Positions 14,158 to 24,300 of a DNA stretch of 64,000 nucleotides are shown one piece after another. The notes below the pieces were generated by a model. It was not told where the DNA came from. It saw nothing but the letters and a program-made list of their open reading frames with translations, and did no database searches. The stretch spans positions 2,880,720 through 2,944,719 of the forward strand of contig NC_046358.1 in assembly GCF_004027225.2 (NCBI RefSeq), read 5' to 3'. This DNA is from Strigops habroptila. Lineage: Eukaryota; Chordata; Aves; Psittaciformes; Psittacidae. Position 1 is the stretch's first letter. The number at the start of each line of letters is the position of its first letter. The position numbers and the translations under genes are program-made.

Positions 14158-14495
14158 AGCAGCCTTCCAATATCTGAAGGGGGCTACAAGGATGCTGGAG
14201 AGGGAGCCTTCACCAGGGACTGTAATGATAGGACAAGGGGGAATGGGTTCCAACTTAAACAGGGGAACTTCAGGTTAGATATAAGGAAGAAATTCTTTAT
14301 TCTGAGAGTGATGAGGCACTGGAACAGGCTGCTCAAGGAATCTGTGGCTGCCCCATCCCTGGCAGTGTTCAAGGCCAGGTTGGACGGGGCTTGGAGCAAC
14401 CTGGTCTAGCGTGAGGTGTCCCTGCCTATGGCAGGGGGTTGGAAGTGGATGATCTTAAGGTCCTTTCCAACCCAAACCGTTCTGTGATTCTATGA
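14158..14495 (+). mobile_element. CR1 LINE 3' fragment
   Basis: Sense CR1 of about 340 bp. A broken ORF2 tail ([15 protein letters not shown] and LAVFKARLD motifs readable) is followed by the 3'UTR CCTTTCCAACCCAAACCG and a TTCTGTGATTCTATGAT 3' terminus. Confidence 0.93.
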
Positions 14496-14523
14496 TAAAA
14501 GATGAAACTACATACCATGCATA

Positions 14524-14682
14524 TCTGTGTGTGTCTCTGTGTGTTTACAGGTACATGCACACACACACAAATATATGATTATATACACATGGCATAGACA
14601 CACATGTACAAATGTGTGTGTATATAAAAATACATAAACATATAAGTAGACACACACATGTGTGTATGTATATATAAACAGG
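14524..14682. repeat. Alternating purine-pyrimidine (TG/CA/TA) tract
   Basis: About 160 bp of interrupted GTGTGT, CACACA and TATATA runs lie directly after the 3' end of the CR1 copy. GT-rich and CA-rich blocks alternate, so the strand can fold back on itself and could form Z-DNA or cruciforms. Confidence 0.85.
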
Positions 14683-16481
14683 GGAGCCTGAGCTACAGTT
14701 TCTGTTTGGTCTATGACTCCCTCTGGAATTTTCCCTGAGGGAATTGCTTTCCCAGTCACTAAAGCAAAAGTATTTGTGGGTCGGACTCAAAGCCCGTTTC
14801 GGTTCGGGTATGTCTCTCCTCTGATGTGTATGGGTTGGGATGAGAAATTTAATACCAAAGTAAAAACTATCCCCAGTGCCCTACTGGGGTGATTCCCATG
14901 CATAAGCATAGGAAAGAGGACTTACCATGGGAAAAGGTGAAATTACTTGGAAAGACTATACTGGAGAGCAGTTGTCTTATGAAAACCATGACAGGGTAAT
15001 TGGATCTGGCTTCTGTGTACGGCAGCAAGGGCTTGATGGAAGCAAGAGAAATCAATAAGAGAAGAGAGAAGAAATGGGGAGGGGGAACCTTTCACAGTTT
15101 TGCACTGAAATATCCCTTCATCTGACTGCCTGTAACTTACTTTTCATCATCTCTGTGTGTGACCTGCAGTCGAATGCTTCTCTCAGCTAGAAACACAGAC
15201 TTGTTTTGGGGTTTTTCCATCTTTGTTGCTTGATAAGGAAAATAAGGCAAAACAACCCAAAGCTTTGTAACTGCTCCAACTTCTTTATGCACCAGGCTTC
15301 TTATCTAATGTCTGGACCTCACAATCCCATGGCAAACCTCACCCTGAGTGTGGTTTTTCTTGTTCTGGTTTGGTTTCTTCCAGCTCAAAAGAAAGGTTAA
15401 CCCTCAAAAAGAGAAGTGCATCCTTGGTCAGGAGTCTTTCAGTCCTCTGAATCACACTTTACCAAAAGCCTCCAAAGTATATTCAAGTTAGTGCATGTGG
15501 TCATCACTCCAGGAAGATTCCTTACCCTTGCTATCACCTCTTTTATCCTCATGGAGGTTAGAAACTATGCCAGCTAGAGGAATGATGCAGTCTTTCATAT
15601 GAAAGAAGAACAAAACCAAAACCCAAACCAAACAGCGCTTGTGGAGACTGCACACACCAGACCAGAAATTACTGGATATAAAAGAAATTTCTAGATCCAT
15701 TTCCAGACCCAAACTTTCCACTTCTTTAGAGCATTATTCAAAGGGCTGGCATCTGAAGTGCCAAAGCTTCAGTCCAATGTGCAGTGGGAAGGAGGATTCT
15801 CCCATTCTGCAAATAGGTAAATTAAGGAATGGAGTGGAGCATCAGTGTGTCAGTAGCAGAACACAGCCCAAATAACAGAAATCCTTCCTTCTCTTTGCCA
15901 CCTTTCATGTTAATCATTCACCTTTAGTCATGGTCTGGAATTTTCTATCCCACAGAAAGCATTAGCAGAAAATCTAGGCCACTGTCACTGAGATTTAATT
16001 CTTCTCTTTATGCAGAGACTTCAATCTTCATAAACTGCAGTTTAGGCAACCAGCACTGCTGGCTATTAAGGACAGCAAAGTTAATCTTACTGAACACAGA
16101 CTTCTCTAAATGAGGGTAACCTGAAATAGTTCAATAGAATCCATAAGCTCTAGGGAGAATAGAGCTAGGATATACCAAAGAAATAAGGGTAGGAGCAACC
16201 TGAGACTCAGTGGTGGTGATGATGATGAACCTGTGGCTTTCCAAAACCGAGCAGAAAATACTCACTGAGCCCAAGAGAGGATGTTTCTTTGGAAACAGGC
16301 ACATTGAGCTATTTCTTTAGATTACACCACTCATAGTAATGATGCAGCTTTACATCAAATGTTCTTATTGAGCAATACCTAGGAAAGTCCAGCCAACCTA
16401 TTTATGGCACAATATTCCAAGCGCTGAATGCTAAATGCAGTTACTAACAGTGGGTTTGATCTCAGCCATAAGAGATTAGTC
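14683..16481. other. Gene-free DNA with MIR-like relic
   Basis: No gene was recognised. A MIR-like core in reverse orientation lies at 15800-15880. Confidence 0.5.
15800..15880 (-). repeat. MIR-like SINE relic (reverse orientation)
   Basis: The string CCCATTCTGCAAATAGG, followed by AAATTAAGGAATGGAG and later TAGCAGAACACAGCCC, follows the layout of the reverse-complement MIR core (oligo CCATTTTACAGATGAGG, then GAAACTGAGGC, later GGCAGAGCC). It is heavily diverged. Confidence 0.45.
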
Positions 16482-17335
16482 TATAGAATCATAGAATCAT
16501 AGAATCATAGAATCGTAAGGGTTGGAAAGGACCTTAAGATCATCTAGTTCCAACCCCCCTGCCATGGGCAGGGACACCTTGCCCTAAACCATGTGGCTCA
16601 AGGCTCTGTCCAACCTGGCCTTGAACACCGCCAGGGATGGAGCATCCACAACCTCCCTGGGCAACCCATTCCAGTGCTTCACCACCCTCACTGTAAAGAA
16701 CTTCTTCCTTATATCTAATCTAAACTTCCTCTGTTTAAGTTTGAAGCCATTACCCCTTGTCCTACCACTACAGTCCCTAATGAAGAGTCCCTCCCCAGCA
16801 TCCTTGTAGACCCCCTTCAGATACTGGAAGGCTGCTATGAGGTCACCACGCAGCCTTCTCTTCTCCAGGCTGAACAGCCCCAACTCTCTCAGCCTGTCTT
16901 CATATGGGAGGTGCTCCAGCCCTCTTATCACCCTCGTGGCCCTCCTCTGGACTCGCTCCAACAGCTCCATGTCCTTTTTATGTTGAGGACACCAGAACTG
17001 TACGCAGTACTCCAAGTGAGGTCTCACGAGAGCAGAGTAGAGGGGCAGGATCACCTCCTTCGACCTGCTGGTCACGCTTCTTTTGATGCAGCCCAGGATA
17101 CGGTTGGCTTTCTGGGCTGCAAGCGCACACTGAAGCCGGCTCATGTTAAGCTTCTCGTCAACCAACACCCCCAAGTCCTTTTCTGCAGGGCTGCTCTGAA
17201 TCTCTTCTCTGCCCAGCCTGTAGCAGTGCCTGGGGTTGCCCCGACCCAGCTGTAGGACCTTGCACTTGGCTTGGTTAAACTTCATAAGGTTGGCATCGGC
17301 CCACCTCACAAGTATGTCAAGGTCCCTATAGCGTG
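16482..17335 (-). mobile_element. CR1 LINE with open ORF2 C-terminal segment
   Basis: The longest CR1 copy in the window (about 850 bp, 5'-truncated). Its 3' end at 16482 carries about three and a half ATTCTATG-type units. The minus frame 17309-16584 is uninterrupted for 241 codons and covers the carboxy-terminal third of CR1 ORF2, downstream of the reverse-transcriptase catalytic core (motifs [53 protein letters not shown]). The YADD catalytic box and the endonuclease domain are missing, so it cannot move by itself. The long intact frame suggests a relatively young insertion. Confidence 0.95.
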
Positions 17336-18552
17336 ATCTTGATTAGTAAAAGCTAACTGAAGCCAAAACTCATCCCTTAGGATTTTCAATCCATGAACAC
17401 AAAAAAAACTGCACTAAAAAGCACTGGAAAATACAGCTTCACAGAGAAAGGAACAATGGAAAGAAAAGCCCTCCCTAAAAATAGTGCTAGTCTTTTTGTC
17501 CCTGTGCAGGAAACGTCGGCACCACCAATTGTAGCGCTGAATAATGCTTTGCCTTTGGGAACGTTATTCAGCAGGAGGCAAAAGTAAATCAACAGCCAAT
17601 TCTGCTGAGGGAAGTAAACATCTGCAGACGGGAACATTGAGGCAAAGAGGTATTAAGGGGCTTGCGTGAGGTGAGAAAAAGAAGTTGCTCTTGATTGCTG
17701 GTCATCTCTTCCAGTGGGACGCAAGAGTCCTCAGATGGAAATGACAAATTTCACTGTTCAGAGGAAGAGTTTAATATATGTAAACCCAAGAAATGAAAAT
17801 TGAATTGTCCCAAAAAAGTGTATGTTTGTCCCTCAAAGCAATTAGAAGACGCAGCTCTTGGTTAGCATGCTGAGGACCTTCTTGTGGGGCTTTTCTCTGC
17901 AAATCCAGCAGGAACTGACACTAAATGCCAGCACAGAAACATGACCAAAAGGTGCTTCCAGAAATGCCACTGGGACAAAACTCTCCCAGTAGTTTGTTAG
18001 ACACCCATGAGGCCAGGACACTGCTGCTTGGCAGCTTCTGCTTCCCACACTAGCTCCTGCAAAGCCGTATTTCAGTTTACTTTGAAACCCAACCTGATGC
18101 ATGGTGTTGCCTGGTGTCTCTGCTGTGTGCTTTGTTCAAAGCACCCTGACAACTTTAATCCTCACGCTGCATTTTCTGATTACTCTTTGTCTAAGCAGAC
18201 CAAGTTTGAGCTCTGCCCCATTAAGCACAGTGGAGTAACACATTTATTATGTTATGTACCAGCAAATTGACTGCTATTTTTCACTTTTCTTAGCTCAGAC
18301 CTTCATCTAGCATCTCTCCTTCACAGCACAGAGAGAAAACAATAAATAATCCTGGGGTTTTAATTATAATTATTTTAGATGAGGACATAGGTGGCATCTG
18401 CAGGGCTGTGGGGCGATCCCAGCACTACCACAAGCACTGTGCTTAAATAGCTGACTTTGTCTAGGAACATTTGTTCTGGATCTGACTGAAAAGTATGACA
18501 ATAAAACACAGCCAAATTGCCCTCTTCATCTTCTTTACTGAATGCTCTTATC
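17336..18552. other. Gene-free DNA upstream of LMO2
   Basis: No gene, RNA or repeat was recognised. Confidence 0.5.
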
Positions 18553-19014
18553 ATGGAACCATAGAATGGTTTGGGTTGGAAAGGACCACCTAGTTCCAAC
18601 CCCTTGCTATTGGCAGAGACACCTCACACTAGACCATGTCACCCAAGGCTCTGTCCAGTCTGACCCTGAACACTGCCAGGGATGGAGCATTTACCACTTC
18701 TTTGGGCAACCTGTGCCAGTGCCTCAACACCCTCACAGTAAAGAACTTCTTCCCTATATCCAACCTGAACTTCCCCTGTTCCAGTTTAAACCCATTCCCC
18801 CTTGTCCTGTCACTCCAGTCCCTGATGAAGAGTCCCTCTGCAGCATCCTCGTAGCCCCCTTCAGATACTGGAAGCTGCTCTGAGGTCTCCACGCAGCTTC
18901 TCTTCTCCAGGCTGAACAGCCCCAACTTTCTCAGCCTGTCTCCATACGGGAGGTGCTCCAGCCCCTGATCATCCTCGTGGCCTCCTCTGGACTTGCTCCA
19001 ACAGCTCCATGTCT
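18553..19014 (-). mobile_element. CR1 LINE fragment
   Basis: Antisense CR1 of about 460 bp. The 3' tail (CCATAGAATGGTTTGGGTTGG) is at the left. The ORF2 end is readable for 98 codons on the minus strand ([19 protein letters not shown]), and the copy is truncated near CAACAGCTCCATGTCTT. Confidence 0.95.
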
Positions 19015-20650
19015 TCCACTGTTTTTATGCAGAAAAGCTTTCTGCAGGTTGAGGGATTGATCTTGCAAAGCAGAGAGTGCTCTTGGTCAGTCCAGCAATG
19101 GGAGTACTCAGCTATGAAGATGAGAAGTATCTCTTTTAGCTAGACAAAGGGACAGAGGTCTTAAAGATATTAATTTCCTGTGAATTTTGAAGAAATAAAT
19201 AGAAAGGAGGCAGCATGCCAGTATGTCTGTAGTGTGTGCACAACTGTGTTATCTGAAACCCCAAAACTGACCTGGCATTATGGAATTGTTCACATTATTC
19301 CACCAGGAGCTATTCAGAACATGAATACCCCAATCATCAGGGAAATTCTGACTCTGAGTTTATACTTTATTAAACCTTGAGGCACAGAGCCAGGAGAAAC
19401 GAAGCTCATAGGAATGTCTATTTTTAACATGTTTCAAGTCCTTACGCATGTTTTTGACCCACCTTTAAATTCAATTTCTGATTTCTTTAAACCAACACAA
19501 AAAATGCAGATATTTGGAGGGGGAGTGTGTGTCTTGCAATAGTTTAGTTATTCAGTTTTCTGGAAAGAATTACTTTTTGGATCCCACTGTAAATACATCA
19601 GAAATTCTATAGTCACTGCATAATTCAGTCCTGTCTGCAAAAAAACTACCAGAAGAGCCTCTTCCTTTAGCAGAAATAAGAGTGACTGTCATGCTGTAAT
19701 AGCTTAAAATACATTGGAGAGAGTGTTTTTAAAGATGTGTTCTAATGACCAGTGACGGTTCTAAAGCATTGGGAGATCTTGGTTCAAAGCCCCTTGGAAT
19801 GAATAACAGTCCTTCTGCTGACATTACTAATCTCTGAATCAGGCTCATTAATGTATTGCAGATATTATATCCCTAGCTGGCAAAAATTAGAATGCAGACA
19901 TAAAAATAGACATCAAATACACTTCTCTTCTGGGAATTAATACAGAAGAGAAGTATTTCTGCTACTAGTGCTTTATTACAGATATTTTCTTCCTGTTTTT
20001 AAAGGAATTAAGAGGACAAGCAGTTCATCTCAGGCAGAACTCTGCCTCCAGCATCAGCCAGTATCTAATGCCACAGAGACTGGGAAATGCTCAGATTGCT
20101 GTAATAGTTTTCACTCTGGCACTATAAATCCATCCTTTCCAGGATATGCTGTGCTGATGGAGAGAAGGAAGGGTGGGAGGGGAAAGAAGAGATATTCAGG
20201 CAAGACTTTCCCATCTTTAGCTTCTCTGTGATTAACTACAGATCGATACTTCGCACTCGCCGGCTTTTATAGCTCATTAACATCAAACGGTGTCAAGATA
20301 TAAATTTGTTCTAATGCTTGCCAAGAACTAGGGGCTGTCTAGAGGCAGACACCCGTAAATGTTCCCTGGGGATATAAATGAGACACAATTTAGTTGCTCA
20401 ATTTGAATCCTAGGTAGAAAAATAATACTTGGGTGCTTTACCTGTGGGTCTCAAAGTCCCGCACAAAAACATGTGGGTGGGTGGGTATGTCCCTATATAT
20501 GTAAGGGAAGGAGAGGGAGAGGAGAGACGTGGTGACTGTTGCTTTGGTCCTATGTGGAGCTGAGAAGAAGCCAGTAATAGGGAACCAGGCACTTCTTTTC
20601 GAGCCGCTGGGATCATTTTCAGGTTGCCTACCTACCTGAGCACCCCCTCC
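19015..20650. other. Gene-free DNA just upstream of the LMO2 promoter
   Basis: No coding exon was recognised. CpG-poor DNA runs to about 20.65 kb, where the GC content begins to rise towards the LMO2 island. It could hold 5'UTR exons of distal-promoter LMO2 transcripts, but none can be identified by eye. Confidence 0.45.
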
Positions 20651-20699
20651 CCACCGAGAAAGTGCTATGAAATGCCCTTGTAAGGTGAAAATGCACCGT

Positions 20700-21215
20700 C
20701 AGCTCCCAGCCCTGGCTCTGGGGAGCCCCAGCTCTGTCTCTTTAAGGAACCCAGCGAGTCGTAATGCTGCTGTTTGTATTGCTAAATCCCCAGGAGTCCA
20801 GTTAAGAAATGGGCAGCGGTCTCTTTAAGTGTGATTTCCTTCTATTGTATTTGAATCGTGATCAGGAAAAAGGAAATGAAACCAGAGACCCGGGGCTGAG
20901 CCACGGAGTAATAATAATACTAGTGATGCTGATCTCCCCATTTGCAGCGCACCCACCGGGCTCCGGAGCATGTTCAGAGCTGCCCGGGCAGGAAGCCTGA
21001 GCGGAGCCCCGGGAGCTCCGGGCTGAGGCCGCGGTGGCCGCGGAGGCAGCCGCTCCCCGCCCGCGGCCGCGGGAGCAGCTCCGCCGCCCGGCGCGCCAGC
21101 GGAGCGCGGCGGGGATGGGAGGTCAGAGCGCGGTAGCTGCGGAGCCCGGTCCGGCGGCGGCCCCGGCCCCGGCCCTTATTTCTCTCTCTCTCTCTCTCTC
21201 TCTCTGGTGTTGCAG
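20700..21215 (+). promoter_or_regulatory. LMO2: Probable LMO2 proximal promoter region
   Basis: The sequence changes from AT-rich to a CpG-dense block (about 20940-21180). It holds two copies of GTCTCTTTAAG (20736-20746 and 20819-20829) and ETS-like GGAA cores around 20865-20880 (AGGAAAAAGGAAATG). Mammalian LMO2 has an ETS-driven proximal promoter directly upstream of its first coding exon, and this block holds the equivalent place. No TATA box or start site can be fixed from sequence alone. Confidence 0.6.
21181..21205. repeat. (TC)n microsatellite acting as polypyrimidine tract
   Basis: An uninterrupted TC dinucleotide tract of about 25 nt ends 8 nt before the TTGCAG acceptor at 21215. It thus forms the pyrimidine tract of the predicted LMO2 5'UTR splice acceptor. 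Confidence 0.9.
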
Positions 21216-21352
21216 GAGGAAATCCTGTGAATGTCATTGGGGGGCGGAGGGGGAACTCAGCTGGTGACAAGGCTTCGAGAGCAGACAGCCTCTGCGGGGG
21301 CAGCGGGGGCAGATCCCACCACAGGCACGCTACAAAGGAACAATCCCTGCCA
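21216..21352 (+). other. LMO2: LMO2 5'UTR part of first coding exon (predicted)
   Basis: A strong acceptor (TC tract, then GGTGTTGCAG) ends at 21215, and the sequence continues without a splice donor to the ATG at 21353. Transcripts from a distal promoter would splice in here, while proximal-promoter transcripts would start within the island. Upstream ATGs are present (for example at 21231), so translation of the long leader may be controlled. Confidence 0.55.
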
Positions 21353-21393
21353 ATGTCATCGGCCATCGAGAGGAAAAGCCTCGATCCTTCCGA
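21353..21393 (+). CDS. LMO2: LMO2 coding exon 1
   Basis: Encodes [13 protein letters not shown] and the first two bases of the next Glu codon, ending at a GA|GTAAGTG donor. The ATG is chosen because it gives the family's conserved amino terminus. Confidence 0.95.
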
Positions 21394-24300
21394 GTAAGTG
21401 GCTTCTTTTTCTCCTCGCACTCCCCATCCCTTTCCTCTACCCCCGGGAGCCTTTCGATGGCCACTTATCCATCCCCGACGGAGCCACTTGCCCGGCTCCG
21501 CCGCCACCGGCATTGTGTGCCCGGCAGCGGCAAGCGAGGGGCTCGGCACCAGCCCCCGCCGCTCCTTCCCCCCTGGAGCCGCCCTGGGGGTACCGGCTAC
21601 AGGGCACCGGTGGCCCCTGCCCCGCGGGGGGCTGGCGGTGGGGTGTGGGTCATTGCCAGCTCCCCAAGTTATGGGAAAGCCCAGCCGGGAGGAGGGAAGC
21701 GGCAATTCCTCCCCCCCGGAGCAGGATATTTTCCACCCGTTTATCCACCCCACGGGTACTGGCGCGGCGCAGGGAAAGGGAGAGCATCGCGCTTTCACAG
21801 CTGAAGGTGGTTTTCGTTTGGAGGGACCCTCTCTCTGCCCTATCGTTGACCTGCCCCAACTCATTGTAGCCGATTACAGTGGAAGGTCAGAGCTGTTATC
21901 TGCGGGTGCCCAACTTCCACATTTTTACAATGCAACTTTCAAGAGCTTGGATAAACTGCTTTGCTGCGGGCAGGGTGTTCTGCAAAGGACATGTAGAAAG
22001 ACTTGGTTGTAGAAGGGATCCCTACAAAGGGATATAGGAAATGAGAATTTTATCTTCATGAGGGTTTCCCACTCTGGGAAAGGACCGGTGCTCGTGTCCT
22101 AATCCCAGCTTTAGGGCTGTGCTCCGCAGCTTTCCCATCCCTCCGGCATGCACAGACATCCCATCCCACCGTGGCAAGAGGCACGGTAGCGTAGCATAAA
22201 CCCAGAGCCATTCCAGCTCTGCACATGCTAATAACTGCAGTTATGTTGGTCTGGAATCATGACAAAAGAGAAGAAAACCCCATTCTAAAATCTCCATTTT
22301 CAGATAACGCTTCAAGCATCACTCTTAGTAAACTTGAGTCATTTGTGGTTTGTTTCCTGTGAGCTAAATGCCACTAAAAATGCCATTGCTTGAAGCCGGG
22401 AGCGAACACATGGAAACTGTTTCTTTGGGGGATTAAATTAATTCATTCCATGTCACATCTGATGTTTTATGTTACATTTCCTCTTATTCTATACTGTTTT
22501 CTTAAGAAACAATAATCCAGGCTCCCAGGTATATGATGTCCAGGTTTCAACTACAAAGTTTTAGTAATCTTTATTTATTTACCTACTTTGTGTTCTAGTG
22601 ACTTTTAAGTGCTGGCTTAGAAATCTAGGGACATCAAAAAGCTAATGCATAAACCAGCAACTCTGTTCTGCATAAACATCCGCTCGACTGTTCCGGAGTT
22701 CAGGGCTTTCACAGAAACCTGCCTTGTGATTCCTGCACATCCCTAAGATGAAACATTTTGGGGTCCATCTGAAGTTTGTATGGATAATGAAGGAAAATAA
22801 TGTGCATTTCCTTCTATTGGAATAGAAGCTCGCAGAACTTGTCAGAGTGGAGCCCATGCGTCAGGAAAGGGAGGATGGAGCCCAAAAGGATAAACTCGGG
22901 AAAACGAGGGCCTAATCATGTACTGAGCTCCTCACGATTCTAACAAAACCCTGCAGGGTGGAGAGCCGGTAGGAGAGGGATGTTGTGACACAACTTGCAG
23001 GGTACAGCAGTTTAAACTTAGAAGAGCAAAAAGCGGAACGGAATATAATCAGATAATATCTTCGGGCTCTGCAGGAGGACTTTCTCAGCACAGTTCTTGA
23101 CCAGTGGTCGCTTCTCCCTGCTGAAGAAGTAATTTTTGCCCAGAAAACCGCTGAGACAGTAAAGAAGCAGTAGGAATATAATCATTCCCTGTCGCCCGCT
23201 GGAAACCGGGAACAGCTTCATCCTCCTCCATCAGTGCAGGTCCCTTCTGCCCCACCAGCCCAAGGAAGGACAGGCCAGTGACAGGAACAAAGCACTGAGG
23301 GAGAACTCAATAACCTATAAGACAAGTTTGGGGCTCCTAAAAGAATTTGGGCTACCAGATACTGAGCACTTAGTCACCATCCAGCAAAGCATTAGTGTGC
23401 AAACATACACCTTCCTTGCTGCTAGCCACAGGTTTGAAACTAAGCAAGTGCTTAAAAGATTGACCCAATGGTTTATTAACTTCCCTGGGCTTTGGATGAG
23501 GCTTTCGGTGGCAGCACCAGGTTGCTGCAAACCTTTTTTACTTGTGAACAAAAAGGCAAAGAAGAAAATTCCTTAAGGAAGTAGCTTTGAAGAAAATTCT
23601 TGCTTTATCCCAGGTATTACCAGAACCATCCTCGATTTCAGAGCCTTTTACAAAGGGCAAAAAATAAGGTGCATGAATAGTCAGTGCTGGTATCACGATG
23701 ATTGTGCCTCTTTTAATGCAGGGATATGTAAATCCCAAATAATTGTTTGAGCTTTTTTGGTATAGACCCATCCCAGGGGATTCATGTCTTTAGCTGAAGG
23801 GAAAAAAGAAGTCCTGCAGTAACATGAGGTAAAATTCCAGCTCTATTAAAAACAGCAGCGAAACTTAAACCAGTTGGGCAACAGCCTCATCTGCTGTATT
23901 TATTCATTTCATTCTGTTCAGAGAAATGACATCCTCAGACTTAGTCTTCACATTTACATTTCCCAACGGAAACTTGACTGCAAGAAAAATCCCTCAGGTG
24001 CCTTTTCCAGTCGTTTAGTCTTTGGTGAGGCAGAAATTCCCTTTGCTTCCAGCAGCACTGCAGCCAAAGCCTGCAAGCTCAGGTTTATGATATAGGCTTG
24101 TGTATTTCTGGGTTCATCACAAACGCTTTATGGTTCTGCTGGGGTTCTTCAGTAACTTACAAGTAAATCCAGAGGTTATCTGTGTTGATCAGGTCACTTA
24201 CAGTTGGAAACGAAAGCATTGCTCTGTGTGGTGGTCAAACCAGAATTATTTGGAAAGGTGAAGAATATTGCAAGAACTTTATGGATGTTGGTATGTGGCA

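Larger units (their letters stand above)
20940..21830. other. CpG island over the LMO2 first coding exon
   Basis: GC-rich DNA with frequent CpG spans the proximal promoter, the exon with the LMO2 start codon and the start of intron 1. The long open frames on both strands here (for example 296 codons on the minus strand) result from the low stop-codon density of GC-rich DNA. Confidence 0.8.

Noticed and set aside
16584-17309. 241-codon reverse-transcriptase-like protein as a host gene
   Set aside because: It is the carboxy-terminal part of a 5'-truncated CR1 with a normal CR1 3' end, without promoter or catalytic core.
20974-21864. 296-codon open frame on the minus strand
   Set aside because: It lies in the LMO2 CpG island, is proline/arginine/glycine-rich, overlaps the LMO2 start exon and matches no family. 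Low stop density in GC-rich DNA explains it.
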